A stretch of DNA of 64,000 nt from Mastigamoeba balamuthi (Eukaryota > Evosea > Mastigamoebida > Mastigamoebidae), in the NCBI GenBank assembly GCA_902651635.1, contig CACRSC010000006.1, forward strand, positions 351,320-415,319. The letters run 5' to 3'. Shown in pieces: positions 36,598 to 46,313 of the stretch (its first letter is position 1; every line of letters starts with the position of its first letter). The notes below the pieces were generated by a model. The model did no database searches and had not been told where the DNA came from. It was given only the letters and a program-made list of their open reading frames with translations. The translations under genes and the position numbers were made by a program.

Positions 36598-36830
36598 CGC
36601 TACCAGATGAGGAAGGCCCTCTCGTCACTCTTAACGAACATCAGGATGGCGCGCAGGTGGATGGCCTCGATGCCGAGCTGGTACCTGTTCTCAGGGAGGT
36701 GGGCCAGGTGGGCCGCGATGGCGAGCATCATCACCTCGAGCTCGTCGTTGTCCTGGGTGTCCCTGCGGTGCTGCACCCTGTCAAGCTCCAGCTTGGCCTG
36801 CCGCTCTGCCTCCTGTGACCAACAGGTTGG
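36598..36830 (-). pseudogene. Inverted fragment of coiled-coil gene
   Basis: On the minus strand this reads EAERQAKLELDRVQHRR, then DNDELEVMMLAIAAHLAHLP, RYQLGIEAIHLRAILMFVKS and DERAFLIW, closely matching the copy at 41230-41440 on the plus strand. It has no start codon or stop of its own and is a piece of the family. Confidence 0.7.
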
Positions 36831-37101
36831 CGACATTCCGAGCGCCGGGACGATTATCATGACCAATGTGTGGACACGACTTGATGCAGTCACTCACTGT
36901 ACTGCAGTTCGATGCGGGCTGTAATCCCCTACATCCATGCTCTATGGGGATCTGGCCTGGCTCGTCAACGCGGCATCATGCCCATCGAGCTCACTGTGGG
37001 AAATCATGTCGTCGAGCTTTGGAACAGGACTCCAAGCGTCGGCCTCTTCTGCCCTCTGAAAGACTGGGACGGTATTGCTGTCACTGCCGTAATCCTTTGA
37101 T
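36819..37101 (+). pseudogene. Broken copy of small secreted protein gene
   Basis: Family words appear in order but with deletions and frame changes: GDIPSAGTIIMTNVWTRLDA-like codons near 36830-36890, LQFDAGC near 36902, PIELTVGNHVVELWNRTPSV near 36980-37045, and WDGIAVTAVIL before a stop at 37098. The signal-peptide exon part is missing. Confidence 0.75.
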
Positions 37102-37140
37102 AACAGCATTTGCCTTGCTGAGCACTGTAGATAGAATTAG

Positions 37141-37580
37141 ATGCAACAGTTGCAGGGCATGAGGAATGCCACCGAGGGAGTGCCCATTGCCATCGAGGAC
37201 TGGCAATACGCCCCCTCGTGCGCCACCCCCAAGCGAATTGTGGATGATCGCCGATGTCTGACGTCGCGGATGCCTGCGTTGACGTCAGCTACTTCGAGGA
37301 TGGGTCGGCGGACGGGATCACGAACATGCTGCTCTCGCAGCAGCTGGGCGACTTCTTCATCGAGAACTGCAGCCCCTCGACAATGCTGGACCGCCTGCTG
37401 ACCTGGGAGAACGTTTGTGTTCGACAGAAGGGGCCAGCAGGGCGTGTGGATACGGTGCGCTGTCAACGACGGCTACTGGGCGTACGAGCGCCCCTGGGGG
37501 ACACTGCAGCCGCACTCGGTGGCACTCTTCGAGGTCGACCCCGCGGACCAGGCCCACCCCAAGGAGCTCGTGCGCATGTG
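37141..37580 (+). pseudogene. Copy of amylase 3' end with internal deletion
   Basis: Corresponds to 34062-34855 of the amylase gene: LQGMRNATEGVPIAIEDWQY, the intron, then [20 protein letters not shown] and LDRLLTW. It then jumps directly to the C-terminal FVFDR block, so about 350 bp encoding region IV is missing and the frame changes. It ends with the same ELVRM-stop and the same 3' flank as the parent. It cannot encode an active enzyme. Confidence 0.85.
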
Positions 37581-37847
37581 AGCACCGCAGGGGAGGATAA
37601 TCGCGAGATGATTCTCGTAAAAGCACATCGGGGTCACCGCGGGATGTTGATCGGAACAGAGAGGCATCGCTGGATGCATCAGAGCTGGTCCATTGTGCAG
37701 TCGTTTGTTCTATGTGTGGCCGCACGTGGGCGATTCGTAAGATACGCCATTCTTAGCCGTTTCCTTACAGCGCGTTATCTGCCCACCGGTGCGATTCATC
37801 ACGAATTCAGACAAGAAAGACGTTTCTTGGCCGTTTTTCCCTACTGC

Positions 37848-37855
37848 TATAAAAG
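37848..37855 (+). promoter_or_regulatory. TATA box of secreted-protein gene 2
   Basis: TATAAAAG lies 57-64 bp upstream of the ATG at 37912, in an AC-rich leader shared in part with the other family members. A similar AATAAAAG precedes the broken copy at 35171. Confidence 0.5.
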
Positions 37856-37911
37856 TGAAGAAAACTGAAAAGCAACCACACCAAAAGAAAACCCGAACAC
37901 AACCAACGCAG

Positions 37912-38337
37912 ATGAACAAGAGCACACTGCTCTGCGTGCTGGCACTGGTCATCGCAGCGAGGGCTACGATCTACAGGAGGACAGCCAGCGTCCCGACCGA
38001 GTCCATCGTCAGTACCAACGAGTGGACCCGCTTCGACGCCGTCACGCTCAGCTTCAACCTCCCTTCACCCAAGCTCGTTACGCTGCAGTATAACGCAGGC
38101 TGTGGCAGCTATCCCGCGGTCTCGCACATGGTCACGAACCTCAGGGTCGACGGACAGGTGGTTCCGGGGTCCACCACGCTCAACGGGAACGTGTACTGGC
38201 ACACCAACACGGTGTTGGTGCCCGTAGAACTCGCTGCAGGAAACCACGTCGTCGAGCTTTGGTACAGGACGCCGAGCACTGACACCTACTGCACTGAGAA
38301 CGGCTGGGGTGGCCTCGTCCTCACTGCGGCCTTCTGA
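37912..38337 (+). CDS. Small secreted protein, family member 2
   Basis: 141 residues, intronless. It starts MNKSTLLCVLALVIAARATI (signal peptide) and is the most divergent intact member: IYRRTASVPTESIVSTNEWT, LPSPKLVTLQYNAGCGSYPA, VYWHTNTVLVPVELAAGNHV and TDTYCTENGWGGLVLTAAF at the end, two residues shorter than the others. The two mature cysteines and the GNHVVELWYRTPS core are kept. The TATA box at 37848 and the amylase-derived flank before it suggest the module moved with its promoter. Function unknown. Confidence 0.85.
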   Translation: MNKSTLLCVLALVIAARATIYRRTASVPTESIVSTNEWTRFDAVTLSFNLPSPKLVTLQYNAGCGSYPAVSHMVTNLRVDGQVVPGSTTLNGNVYWHTNTVLVPVELAAGNHVVELWYRTPSTDTYCTENGWGGLVLTAAF

Positions 38338-38459
38338 GAAATGTCCCCAACTGCCACCTCATACACAAGGAAAACAAGGGGTGTCCTGGTCTGTCTGCCG
38401 GTCTTTTCACACTGCGGGAGGGTGCCTGCGAGCCGAGCTGAAGCCCTGCCACTGTACCG

Positions 38460-38700
38460 AGGTGAGGTGTACTACGGCGCTACTTCGGCGAGGGTGAAGG
38501 CGGGAAACGACAAGATACAGAGGCGAACGAGCTGAAGGGGGGGGATCTGCAGGCGGCGGACGCCTGGCCCGTGAGAGCGACGAGGGCGCGTCGTTGTGTT
38601 CAGCAGGGTGTGTGGATCCGGTGCGCTGTCAACGACGTACGAGAGCCCGTGGGACCTGCAGCCGCACTCGGTGGCCATCTTCGAGGCTTCACCCCGATTT
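38460..38700 (+). pseudogene. Coiled-coil and amylase remnants, module 2
   Basis: 38485-38590 matches 39606-39710 (GGCGAGGGTGA, AACGACAAGATAC, GTGAGAGCGACGAGGGCGCG), a piece of the coiled-coil family flank. It runs straight into 38594-38690, which matches the amylase 3' coding end (GTGTGGATCCGGTGCGCTGT, CTGCAGCCGCACTCGGTGGC). No open frame survives. Confidence 0.7.
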
Positions 38701-38832
38701 TTCCTCGTATTAAGTAGGAAAACCGTTGTTCTGGCCGAATAACCATTCTGCCAGAAAAGTGGTCAACACGGAAATCCGCACACAAAAAGCGGTCAACGCG
38801 GAAATCTGCACACAACATAAAACCCCAACCTC

Positions 38833-39264
38833 ATGAACGGGAGCTCCCTGCTCTGCCTGCTGGCACTTGTCTTCGCAGCCAGGGCTGTGACATACAGGAA
38901 GGTCGTTGACATCCCGACCGTCGGGACTATTGTCACGACCAACGTGTGGACGCGTCTCGATGCCGTCACCCTCAGCTTCAACCTCCAGCTGCCCAGGTTC
39001 GCCGTGCTGCAGTACGACGCGGGCTGCAACATCGTGGGAGAGGCCTCGCACATGGTCACGCATCTCCGGGTCGACGGGCAGGTGCTGCCAGGGTCCACTG
39101 TCCTCAACGGGTACCTTGCCTGGCACACCAACACGGCGTCGGTGCCCATCGAGCTCACAGCGGGCAACCACGTCGTCGAGCTGTGGTACAGGACGCCGAA
39201 CGTCGGAACCGTCTGCCCCCTGAACGACTGGGGTGGTATTTCCGTCACTGCCGTAATCCCTTGA
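38833..39264 (+). CDS. Small secreted protein, family member 3
   Basis: 143 residues from MNGSSLLCLLALVFAARAVT (signal peptide). The mature part has VVDIPTVGTIVTTNVWTRLD, LQLPRFAVLQYDAGCNIVGE, ASHMVTHLRVDGQVLPGSTV and GNHVVELWYRTPNVGTVCPL, ending ISVTAVIP. It differs from members 4 and 5 mainly in the loop after the first mature cysteine (GCNIVGEA versus GCGIAGAA and GCGIPYTA), which looks like the variable loop of the family. A shared purine-rich leader (38790-38830) lacks the TATA box seen in member 2. Confidence 0.85.
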   Translation: MNGSSLLCLLALVFAARAVTYRKVVDIPTVGTIVTTNVWTRLDAVTLSFNLQLPRFAVLQYDAGCNIVGEASHMVTHLRVDGQVLPGSTVLNGYLAWHTNTASVPIELTAGNHVVELWYRTPNVGTVCPLNDWGGISVTAVIP

Positions 39265-39599
39265 GAAATTCCCCACACCCAGACACTAGAAAATTCCCCA
39301 ACAGTGGGGCCGTAGTTTTTTCACCGAACAGCACAACTGTTTTATCGGTCATGCCCCACACCGTTCAACAGCCCATCGGTCTCTGTGGCACAGCTCACGG
39401 GTGCTGGTACCTCCATACCGTCGTTGCTCTGCTCCAACACCCCACTACAAGGCTGCACCAGTTGTTTGGGCTATGAGAGCGACGGTCTCTCTTCAAATCA
39501 GCCTGCTGGCCCCTCTTTCGGAGCAGATTCTCGAAGTTTTTCGGGGGAAACGTCACCGGACACGACGGGCCCGCTGACGACGCGCGGGCGGGCCAAGAG

Positions 39600-40050
39600 C
39601 CTACGTCGGCGAGGGTGAGGGGTAACGACAAGATACCAAGGCGAACGAGCTGAGGGGGAACCTGGTGGTGCGAGCGCGTGGCCCGTGAGAGCGACGAGGG
39701 CGCGCCAGGCCAAGCGGTAGCTCGCCATCGAGCCCGCCCGCCTGCGCGCCATCCAGAGGATCGTCGAGAGCGACGAGGCAGCACGCCAAGCCATGCTCGA
39801 GCTCGACCCGACGTCGACAGAGTCTAGTGCCGAAGGGCCGCCCATGCCCTGGCGGGGGGCTCGAAGGTGTGCGTCGACGCGGAGGAGCGCTCGAGGACGT
39901 TTGTGTTCGACAGGAGGGGCCAGCAGGGCGTGTAGATCCGGTGCGCTGTCAACGACGGCTACTGGGCGTACGAGCGCCCCTGGGGGACACTGCAGCCGCA
40001 CTCGGTGGCCATCTTCGAGGTCGACCCCATGAACCAGGCCCACCCTCAGC
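39600..40050 (+). pseudogene. Coiled-coil and amylase remnants, module 3
   Basis: 39600-39835 carries coiled-coil-family words (LRAIQRIVESDEA near 39753-39785, compare LCAILRVVESDERV in the 41 kb copy). 39840-40050 then matches the amylase end ([15 protein letters not shown] region), with an early stop where the parent has a Trp codon. It is not functional. Confidence 0.75.
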
Positions 40051-40362
40051 GATATCAGAGTACCCCGACCTGGAAAGAGGAGATCGAATACTACGTACTT
40101 CAACTCTCTTTTGGTGAATCGGCAAAAGACATCACGGGTTGCATCAAAGCTGGGCCCGCATTCCTGTCGCTTTTTTTCGGAATACAAGACCTGTGTCATC
40201 TCATAAGATCTTGCACTAGATACCTCCTGTCGCCGGTGCGATTTTTTTCTTGTGTTCAGTTAAGGAAAACCGTTGGCTGTTCTGAACAACCTTACTGGCA
40301 GAGAATCGGTCGACCCGGAAAAAACGACACAGCACAACAGAAAAACCCAGCAACCATCAAAC

Positions 40363-40794
40363 ATGAACAAGAGCACACTGCTCTGCCTGCTGGCACTGGT
40401 CTTCGCAGCCAGGGCCGTGACCTACCGGAAGGCCGTTGACATCCCGAGCGCCGGGACGATTGTCACGACCAACGTGTGGACGCGTCTCGATGCCGTCACC
40501 CTCAGCTTCAACCTCCAGCTGCCCAGGTTCGCTGTCCTGCAGTTCGACGTGGGCTGTGGCATCGCGGGAGCGGCCTCGCACATGGTCACGCACCTCCAGG
40601 TCGACGGGCAGGTGCTACCAGGGTCCACTGTCCTCATTGGGGACGTTTCCTGGCACACCAACACGGCATCGGTGCCCATCGAGCTCGCTGCTGGCAACCA
40701 CGTCATCGAGCTGTGGTACAGGACGCCGAGCGTCGGAACGTTCTGCCCCCTGAACGATTGGGGCGGTGTCGTCCTCACTGCCGTCATCCCTTGA
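40363..40794 (+). CDS. Small secreted protein, family member 4
   Basis: 143 residues: MNKSTLLCLLALVFAARAVT signal peptide, then KAVDIPSAGTIVTTNVWTRL, LQLPRFAVLQFDVGCGIAGA, VLIGDVSWHTNTASVPIELA and GTFCPLNDWGGVVLTAVIP. It has both mature cysteines. The nucleotide sequence is nearly identical to member 1 in the 5' coding part and the 3' flank (40795-41020 versus 35973-36190), so these two are recent duplicates, while the variable loop after DVGC differs. Confidence 0.85.
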   Translation: MNKSTLLCLLALVFAARAVTYRKAVDIPSAGTIVTTNVWTRLDAVTLSFNLQLPRFAVLQFDVGCGIAGAASHMVTHLQVDGQVLPGSTVLIGDVSWHTNTASVPIELAAGNHVIELWYRTPSVGTFCPLNDWGGVVLTAVIP

Positions 40795-40984
40795 GAAACG
40801 CCCACACCGTCTATCGGCAGACACTTGAAACCCAAGACAACCAACAGATGGCCTGCCTCAGTTTTCACATCGGAACAAGTGTATTGCAGTTCATGCCCAC
40901 ACCGCCCAAGCCCCTCGGGCTCTGTTGCATAACTCACGGGTGCCGGACCTCCGCTCTATCAGTGCTCTGCTCCAACACCATCAC

Positions 40985-41486
40985 CACGAGGCTGAACCCA
41001 TTGCATGTTGCCTGCTGCAATCGATTGCCCTCGGCAGGAAGAGGGCCGTGCTCCACGAGGAGATTGTCCGGGTCAAGGGCGACATCTCCAAGGAGAAGCA
41101 CGAGAAGGCGCGGACTGAGGAAGCGGCGCGGACGCTGAAGGAGGGCAACGACAAGCTCGCCGAGGTGGCCGGGGTGATGGCGTGGGACCTGGAGTGGCTG
41201 AGGCGCCTGATCCGTGAGGTCGGAGGCGGAGCGGCAGGCCAAGCTGTAGCTGGACAGGGTGAAGCGCCGCAGGGCCCCCCAGAACGACGAGGAGCTCGAG
41301 ATGATGGAGCTGGCCATCGCCGCCCACCTGGACCACCTCCGTTGGAACAGGCGCCAGCTCGAAATCGAGGCCGCCACCCTGTGCGCAATCCTGAGGGTTG
41401 TCGAGAGCGACGAGAGGGTTTTCCTCGTCTGGCGGCGCAGGGCCCTCGTTTTCGCCATCGAGTGGCTCGCCGACAGGCTCGAGTGA
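40985..41486 (+). pseudogene. Coiled-coil family gene, longest copy but interrupted
   Basis: The reading frame GRKRAVLHEEIVRVKGDISK, EKHEKARTEEAARTLKEGN, DKLAEVAGVMAWDLEWLRR is followed by a second frame, LDRVKRRRAPQNDEELEMME, LAIAAHLDHLRWNRRQLEIE, VVESDERVFLVWRRRALV, ending LADRLE-stop at 41484. The two halves are separated by a stop (AKL-stop-LDRV) where the inverted copy at 36.7 kb has AKLELDRV, so this copy appears disabled. Heptad-like charge patterning indicates a coiled coil. The family is not known to me. Fragments of it recur beside every secreted-protein gene. Confidence 0.65.
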
Positions 41487-41785
41487 CCGCTCTCGTAAGT
41501 GCGCCGTCGTCGCCAATGAGTCCCCGCCACACACCGACAAGAGCACAGCGGGGTTGAGTGTGAGCGTGTCTAATTTCATCCGGTCAACTCGGGTGCCTCT
41601 GCCAAGACACAAAAAACAAGATCAGATCCTTGAGCCAATGTCCATCCTGCTTCTGCTTCCTGGTCTGCCTTGTTGTGGGCCCTGTGTGTTGCTCAGACTG
41701 TATTGGAAACAGAATGATTGAGCCTTCCAATGACGAGTTCTCCCTGATCTGTGGCGAAATCACTGCTGGCGCCCCGTTGCACGGG

Positions 41786-41935
41786 GACGAAGCATGCAGC
41801 TGGCACAAGGGCGAGATGAAGGCCATGCTGCCCGTCGACTGGTCCACACATGACAGTGCCGTCATGGACATCGTGCACGCGGGAGGCCATCACGGACAGC
41901 CCGAGGAACGCTAGAGTACTGGCAGAGGGCTCGTT
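41786..41935 (+). pseudogene. Amylase remnant, module 4
   Basis: Matches amylase positions ~34500-34640: codons for [14 protein letters not shown] are intact (41829-41870), flanked by degraded sequence. It is a relic of the amylase 3' region, placed just before secreted-protein gene 5. Confidence 0.7.
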
Positions 41936-42065
41936 GTTGCTTCTGGTGATTAAACAGTGGAGGCGGGAGGTTTCTTGAACGGAGAGCCCCCATGCTCTTC
42001 ATGGGTGTCCTTTTTTAGTGAGCAGCGCTGTTCTGCAGGCATGACCATCCATGCAATTGAGCTTC

Positions 42066-42226
42066 GATTCACATAATACCCCGTTCGTTGAACGGACTGG
42101 TAGGTAGTGAATCAGAGGAGGATGTCCGGTGTCGTTAAGAGCCGAGGTATCTCCTTTCGCACGACGTGACATTTGGACGCAAATTCAGATAATGACAGCC
42201 ATTATTCGAATTTCCATACAGCCATC
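42066..42226 (-). repeat. Right arm of ~150-bp inverted repeat
   Basis: Inverted counterpart of 36395-36545. It ends about 50 bp upstream of the ATG of secreted-protein gene 5, so it may include that gene's promoter. Confidence 0.75.
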
Positions 42227-42277
42227 AGTAAAAACAGGCCAGCGGCAAATTCATCTCACACAAAACAAACCAACAAG

Positions 42278-42709
42278 ATGAACAAGAGCGCACTGCTCTG
42301 CCTGCTGGCACTGGTCTTCGCAGCCAGGGCCGTGACCTACAGGAAGGTCGTTGACATCCCGAGCGCCGGGACGATTGTCACGACCAACGTGTGGACACGT
42401 CTCGATGCCGTCACCCTCAGCTTCAACCTCCAGCTGCCCAAGTTCGCTGTGCTACAGTACGACGCGGGCTGTGGAATCCCCTACACGGCCACGCACATGG
42501 TCACGCAGCTCCGTGTCGACGGGCAGACGCTGCCGGGGTCTACCACGCTCAACGGGGACCTTGCCTGGCACACCAACACGGCGTCGGTGCCCATCGAGCT
42601 CGCTGCTGGCAACCACGTCGTCGAGCTGTGGTACAGGACGCCGAGCGTCGGACTCTTCTGCCCCCTGAACGACTGGGGTGGTATTGCCGTCACTGCCGTA
42701 ATCCCTTGA
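42278..42709 (+). CDS. Small secreted protein, family member 5
   Basis: 143 residues: MNKSALLCLLALVFAARAVT signal peptide; VVDIPSAGTIVTTNVWTRLD; LQLPKFAVLQYDAGCGIPYT; ATHMVTQLRVDGQTLPGSTT; LAWHTNTASVPIELAAGNHV; SVGLFCPLNDWGGIAVTAVI. It is the last member of the cluster and resembles the broken copy at 36819-37101 in its end (GLFCPL, GIAVTAVI) and 3' flank (AGCACTGTAGATAGAAT). Function unknown; secretion is strongly indicated. Confidence 0.85.
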   Translation: MNKSALLCLLALVFAARAVTYRKVVDIPSAGTIVTTNVWTRLDAVTLSFNLQLPKFAVLQYDAGCGIPYTATHMVTQLRVDGQTLPGSTTLNGDLAWHTNTASVPIELAAGNHVVELWYRTPSVGLFCPLNDWGGIAVTAVIP

Positions 42710-42862
42710 GAACAGCATTGCTGAGCACTGTAGATAGAATAAATGCAACAGCTGCAGGCAAAGCAGGCCAAGACCAATCTCCGCCCTTTTTCTCCATGAG
42801 GCATACTGCGCTTCTTTTGATCAGGGACAAACAGATAACACAGAGGTTTGCGTCGCGTGCTT

Positions 42863-45476
42863 CTAGTTCTTCGCAAAGAACCGCAGGAAAAGGTAGCGAT
42901 GCGCAGGGCTCTCTAGCTTGCGCAGCAGCGATAGCTTCAGGGGTGTGCAGTACGACTCGCCGACCCTCTCTTCCGGGTTCTCCTTGGCCATGAGGAACTT
43001 CCAGGCGCCACCAACGATGTCGGCGACTGTGCGCGGAGGGAAGCCAGCCTCCACAGCCTCGTCGATGTGGCTCAGCGGCCACGGCAGAACGCGCGATCGC
43101 CTCAGAATGTAGAACAGCTCCTGTGTGAATGGCAGGTGCAGCTGGACCTGCTTTACCACAGGGATGTCTCCCTCCGCCCACCACGAGCAGATGCACAGCA
43201 CCAGCAAGCACCTGTACAGGTCCACGAGCCGGCCAGACTCCGCAGGCGCTGCGTTACGCATGTTAGACAGACGGCGTAGCGCACATCACGAGGGCGTACA
43301 TAGGTCTGAGAGCAGCCTGAGGATGCCCACGAGAATGGGGTTCTGGAGGAAGAGGCGCTTGACCCAGAGATCGCCCTCCTTGGTCACGTTGGTGGGGTGC
43401 GCCAGCTCGTTCCACCCTGAGGCTGGAACCATCGTCGGGGGGATGACGCGCAGCTGCAGCTGCTCCCTCAGCACCCTGGGCCCGTCCTTGCTGATCCCTG
43501 TGACGCGGCCCAGTAGTAGCAGGAACTCTGCCCTGTTGCTGTCCTCGATGTCGTCCGCGGCGCACATGCGCTGCGGGCTGCCGTACACGACCGTCATCGA
43601 CCGCGGTCGCATCGGAGCCACGTGCGTGTCCCCCGTGTCCATGTCATCGCACTCGGCAGAGGAGCCGCACAGGCGTGCCACGAAGCACTGCTGGAACAGC
43701 TCCGGCAGCTGGGCGCTCTGTGGTAGCGCCCTGGTGGGCCCCGCGGCCGTCGTCTGCAGCGTGGGGACAGGCGGTGGCAGAAGAGAGTTCGCAGGGGCCG
43801 CGATCGACGGCTGCGAGACACAAGCTCAGTTTTCCAGCCAAATGAACTCAGCACGCACCACCTCCGAGGGCCCAGCGGACACGGGCTGCCGCAGGACGTT
43901 GTCCGCCCTCATCGACAGCGCAAAGTCGAGCAGCAGCGTGATCGTATACTGCTGAGCCCTTGAGGACGCTCTGCACAGCGCCTCGATAAAGTCGACAACG
44001 ACCCTGAGAGCGACGAGGGCTTCCGGGGAAGGCGACGGACAGTCGGGGAAGGCCGACACGGGGAGCAGCTCGAGCCAGAGCGCGATGGCCGAGTCAGCGA
44101 CCGACATCGCTATCGCCACGCTGTCGCCCAGCACGGGCGCGTAGGGGGAGGCGTACTGCAGCAGCCGCATCAGCATCACGTAGTTCCTGCTCTTGGCGTG
44201 CCTCCCACACAGCAGCATCACCCAGTTGGTGGAGAACATCGTCTTGGCAATCTGCTCGCTGCGTGGTTGAAAAGTGCTTAGAGTCAAGTGGGACCAACGG
44301 CGCAGCAGGGGACGGTCCGCACTTGCGCGAGTCCTTGAGGAGCAAGCTCGTCTTGTCGAGGAACAGGAAGAGGTCGGACTCTGAGCAGGACGACGCATGG
44401 CACACGCACAGCTCGACGAACCTCCTGTTTGTGCGATGTCAGTGCGAGGAGAACGCGGCTCTGCGAGCGAGACCTGATGTGCTCCTCGCCCATCCCGAAG
44501 TAGAAGGCCTCTGCGGCGTGTTGCCACTCAGAGAGGTCGCTGGTCGGGGAGAACAGGAGCAGAAACAGCAGGGCCTCGGCACAGGCATCGGGTCCGGAGC
44601 ACAGGCACAGGGCCTCCACGAGCGCCGTGCAGTCGGGGTCCGACCCCCGAGCCGCGCACTCGCACAACAACCCCAGAGCGCTCCTGCATATCCCCTTGGC
44701 GAACGCGGACGCCTCCTCCCTCGTGTCCGACACGACCTTCTCTCCCAGCTGGCGCGCGGAGCGAGCGCTTGAGTGTGCACTACGCGGGGAGAAGGAACAA
44801 ATGGGGGAGGGGGAGGAGGAGAGGATAGGGCGCATACGACTGCGGTGATCTCGAACAGAGCGGACTTGCACAGCGCGCGAACAGCGGGCGCAGCGGCAGA
44901 CGCCGCCGACGAGTGGCGGGCGAGCAGAGCGACCAGGGGCCCCGCGCTGGCGCACTCGGAGAGCCGCGGGCGCAGCACGCTGTGCGCCAGCCGCACGGCG
45001 AGCGCGCTGGCCGCCGCCTCGCTGGCCCCGCCCACTGCGCCCTCGACGGCCCCCGGCGCCGTCAGCACCTCGCACAGCGCGGGCACCGCGGCGCCCAGCA
45101 GCTCCGGGCACGCGTCCGCCGCGGCCTCGACCGCGCTCAGCGCCCTCTCGCGGTCGCCGGCCGCCGCCGTGGCCGCGACGCCGCCGCAGACGGCGCCGAC
45201 GACGCACGACGCGGCCTCGGGCGCCACGCGGTCGCAGGCGGCGTCGAGGGCGCGCGCCTGCGTCGCCCCCGAGGCGGCGGCGGCGTCGTCGTCGGCGCTC
45301 CAGGCGGCGTGGACGCGGTCGAAGAGCGCCGGGCAGACCAGCGTGGGGGCCGCGCGGGCTGCGTGGGCGAGCAGCCAGGGGCCGCACGAGCAGCGGGAGG
45401 CGGCCACGCGGTCGAGGGCCTCGGGCAGGCGCCCAGTGGCCGCGAGGGCCGACAGCGAGCAGAGCGCGCAGGCGGC
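42863..45476 (-). CDS. Large alpha-helical (HEAT/ARM-like) protein, N-terminus lost at contig join
   Basis: Several exons on the minus strand: ACALCSLSALAATGRLPEAL and further Ala/Leu-rich helices from 45476 to about 44850, then SAFAKGICRSALGLLCECAA (44700), LDKTSLLLKDSRKCGPSP (44330), MLMRLLQYASPYAPVLGDSV (44190), VVDFIEALCRASSRAQQYTI (43990), GVTGISKDGPRVLREQL-type helices (43480) and a last exon RLVDLYRCLLVLCICSWW to YLFLRFFAKN-stop. One junction is clear: LLSDL(T|CG) across 43240-43300. The repeated 35-45-residue amphipathic helices suggest a scaffold of HEAT/ARM type. I cannot name the family. The 5' end is cut by the N at 45477. A degraded copy of its middle lies at 48030-48385. Confidence 0.6.
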
Positions 45477-45484
45477 NGGAAGCA

Positions 45485-45549
45485 ACGAGCACACGAGGTG
45501 AGGAACTAAGAGGAACCAGGGATCACATCGCTGCGGGGATTCTCTTCAG
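45485..45549. repeat. 65-bp sequence shared with 48478-48537 and 48772-48839
   Basis: Contains CACGAGGTGAGGAACT, ACCAGGGATCACATCGCT and GGGGATTCTCTTCAGAG, which recur twice near 48.5-48.8 kb, where the last copy abuts the stop codon of the zinc-repeat gene. It begins 8 bp after the N at 45477. Confidence 0.7.
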
Positions 45550-45585
45550 AGAACACCAAAACAACTGGTTTCGTTGTTAACATTC

Positions 45586-46313
45586 TCACTGTGGAAGGAG
45601 TGCCGAGGTCGCTTTGAGCAATTCCTGCTGCTCTTCTGAGGTGAATGCCACCATCGTGATTTGGTCCATTTCTTCATAGGCGGCAGAGTGAACCGATTGC
45701 AATCCAATCCTCAGAACATCAGCAAGATCCCTGTCTCCTCTGAAGACCCCTGCGCTCAGCAGCGTGAATCCCAGAGTCTTTACAGACAGCTCCTTGGCCC
45801 TCTCCAAGGACTCCTTGTACGCAGAGACAAGAAGCTCGTCCTTGGCAGCCCAGAGCGCCGCCTGCTGCTCCTCGGTCATGGGGCCGTCCTTGATCGGGTT
45901 CTTGCGGTACACAGGGCCCACGGCGTGAATGATCCACTGCACGTTCTTGTGCCCGAAGCTCGGCGTGACCTTGGCTCTGCCCGTCGGGCAACCTCCGAGG
46001 CTTTTGCGAGCCTCTTTGAGCTGCGCTCCAGCCGCGTTGTTGATTGCCTCGTCGACACTGGTGCGCACGATCCAAAGTGAGAAGAACGACAATCCTGGTG
46101 GTGGGGGCTTTGAGTACCCAAAGCCGCCAACACAGCCCTCATTGGCGGCGTTCACGATCGCGTCGCCGTGGTATCCCAGGATCGAACCGGACTTGGGGAG
46201 AGTTGAGTGTAGCCGAAAATAGTCGAGTGTACCGCGATGACGATATCTGTGCGCCCATTTTTGGCCTTTACACGGGCCAGCTCTTTGGGAGCAACTCTGT
46301 CCTGCTCCGCCAT
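45586..46313 (-). CDS. Macrodomain protein
   Basis: Three exons (46233-46313, 46118-46191, 45586-46057) with introns of 41 and 60 nt give 208 residues. The start MAEQDRVAPKELARVKAKNG leads into DIVIASGSILGYHGDAIVNA, then NAANEGCVGGFGVDEAINNA and AG. This is the ADP-ribose-binding core, with the Asp after 'G-x-x' and the NAAN and GGVD motifs of MacroD-type enzymes. NVQWIIHAVGPVYRK and TLGFTLLSAGVFRGDRDLAD form the second binding loop. MacroD-type proteins remove ADP-ribose from acidic residues or hydrolyse O-acetyl-ADP-ribose. All key loop residues are present, so activity is plausible. No targeting signal is seen. Confidence 0.92.

Noticed and set aside
35541-42709. CRISPR-like or phage-type repeat array
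   Set aside because: The repeats are whole genes with signal peptides and eukaryotic flanks; there are no short regularly spaced repeats.
43286-43681. Separate short gene starting MARLCGSSAECDDMD
   Set aside because: Its ends match splice sites joining it to the next exon (LLSDL..PAESGRL), so it is an internal exon of the large minus-strand gene.
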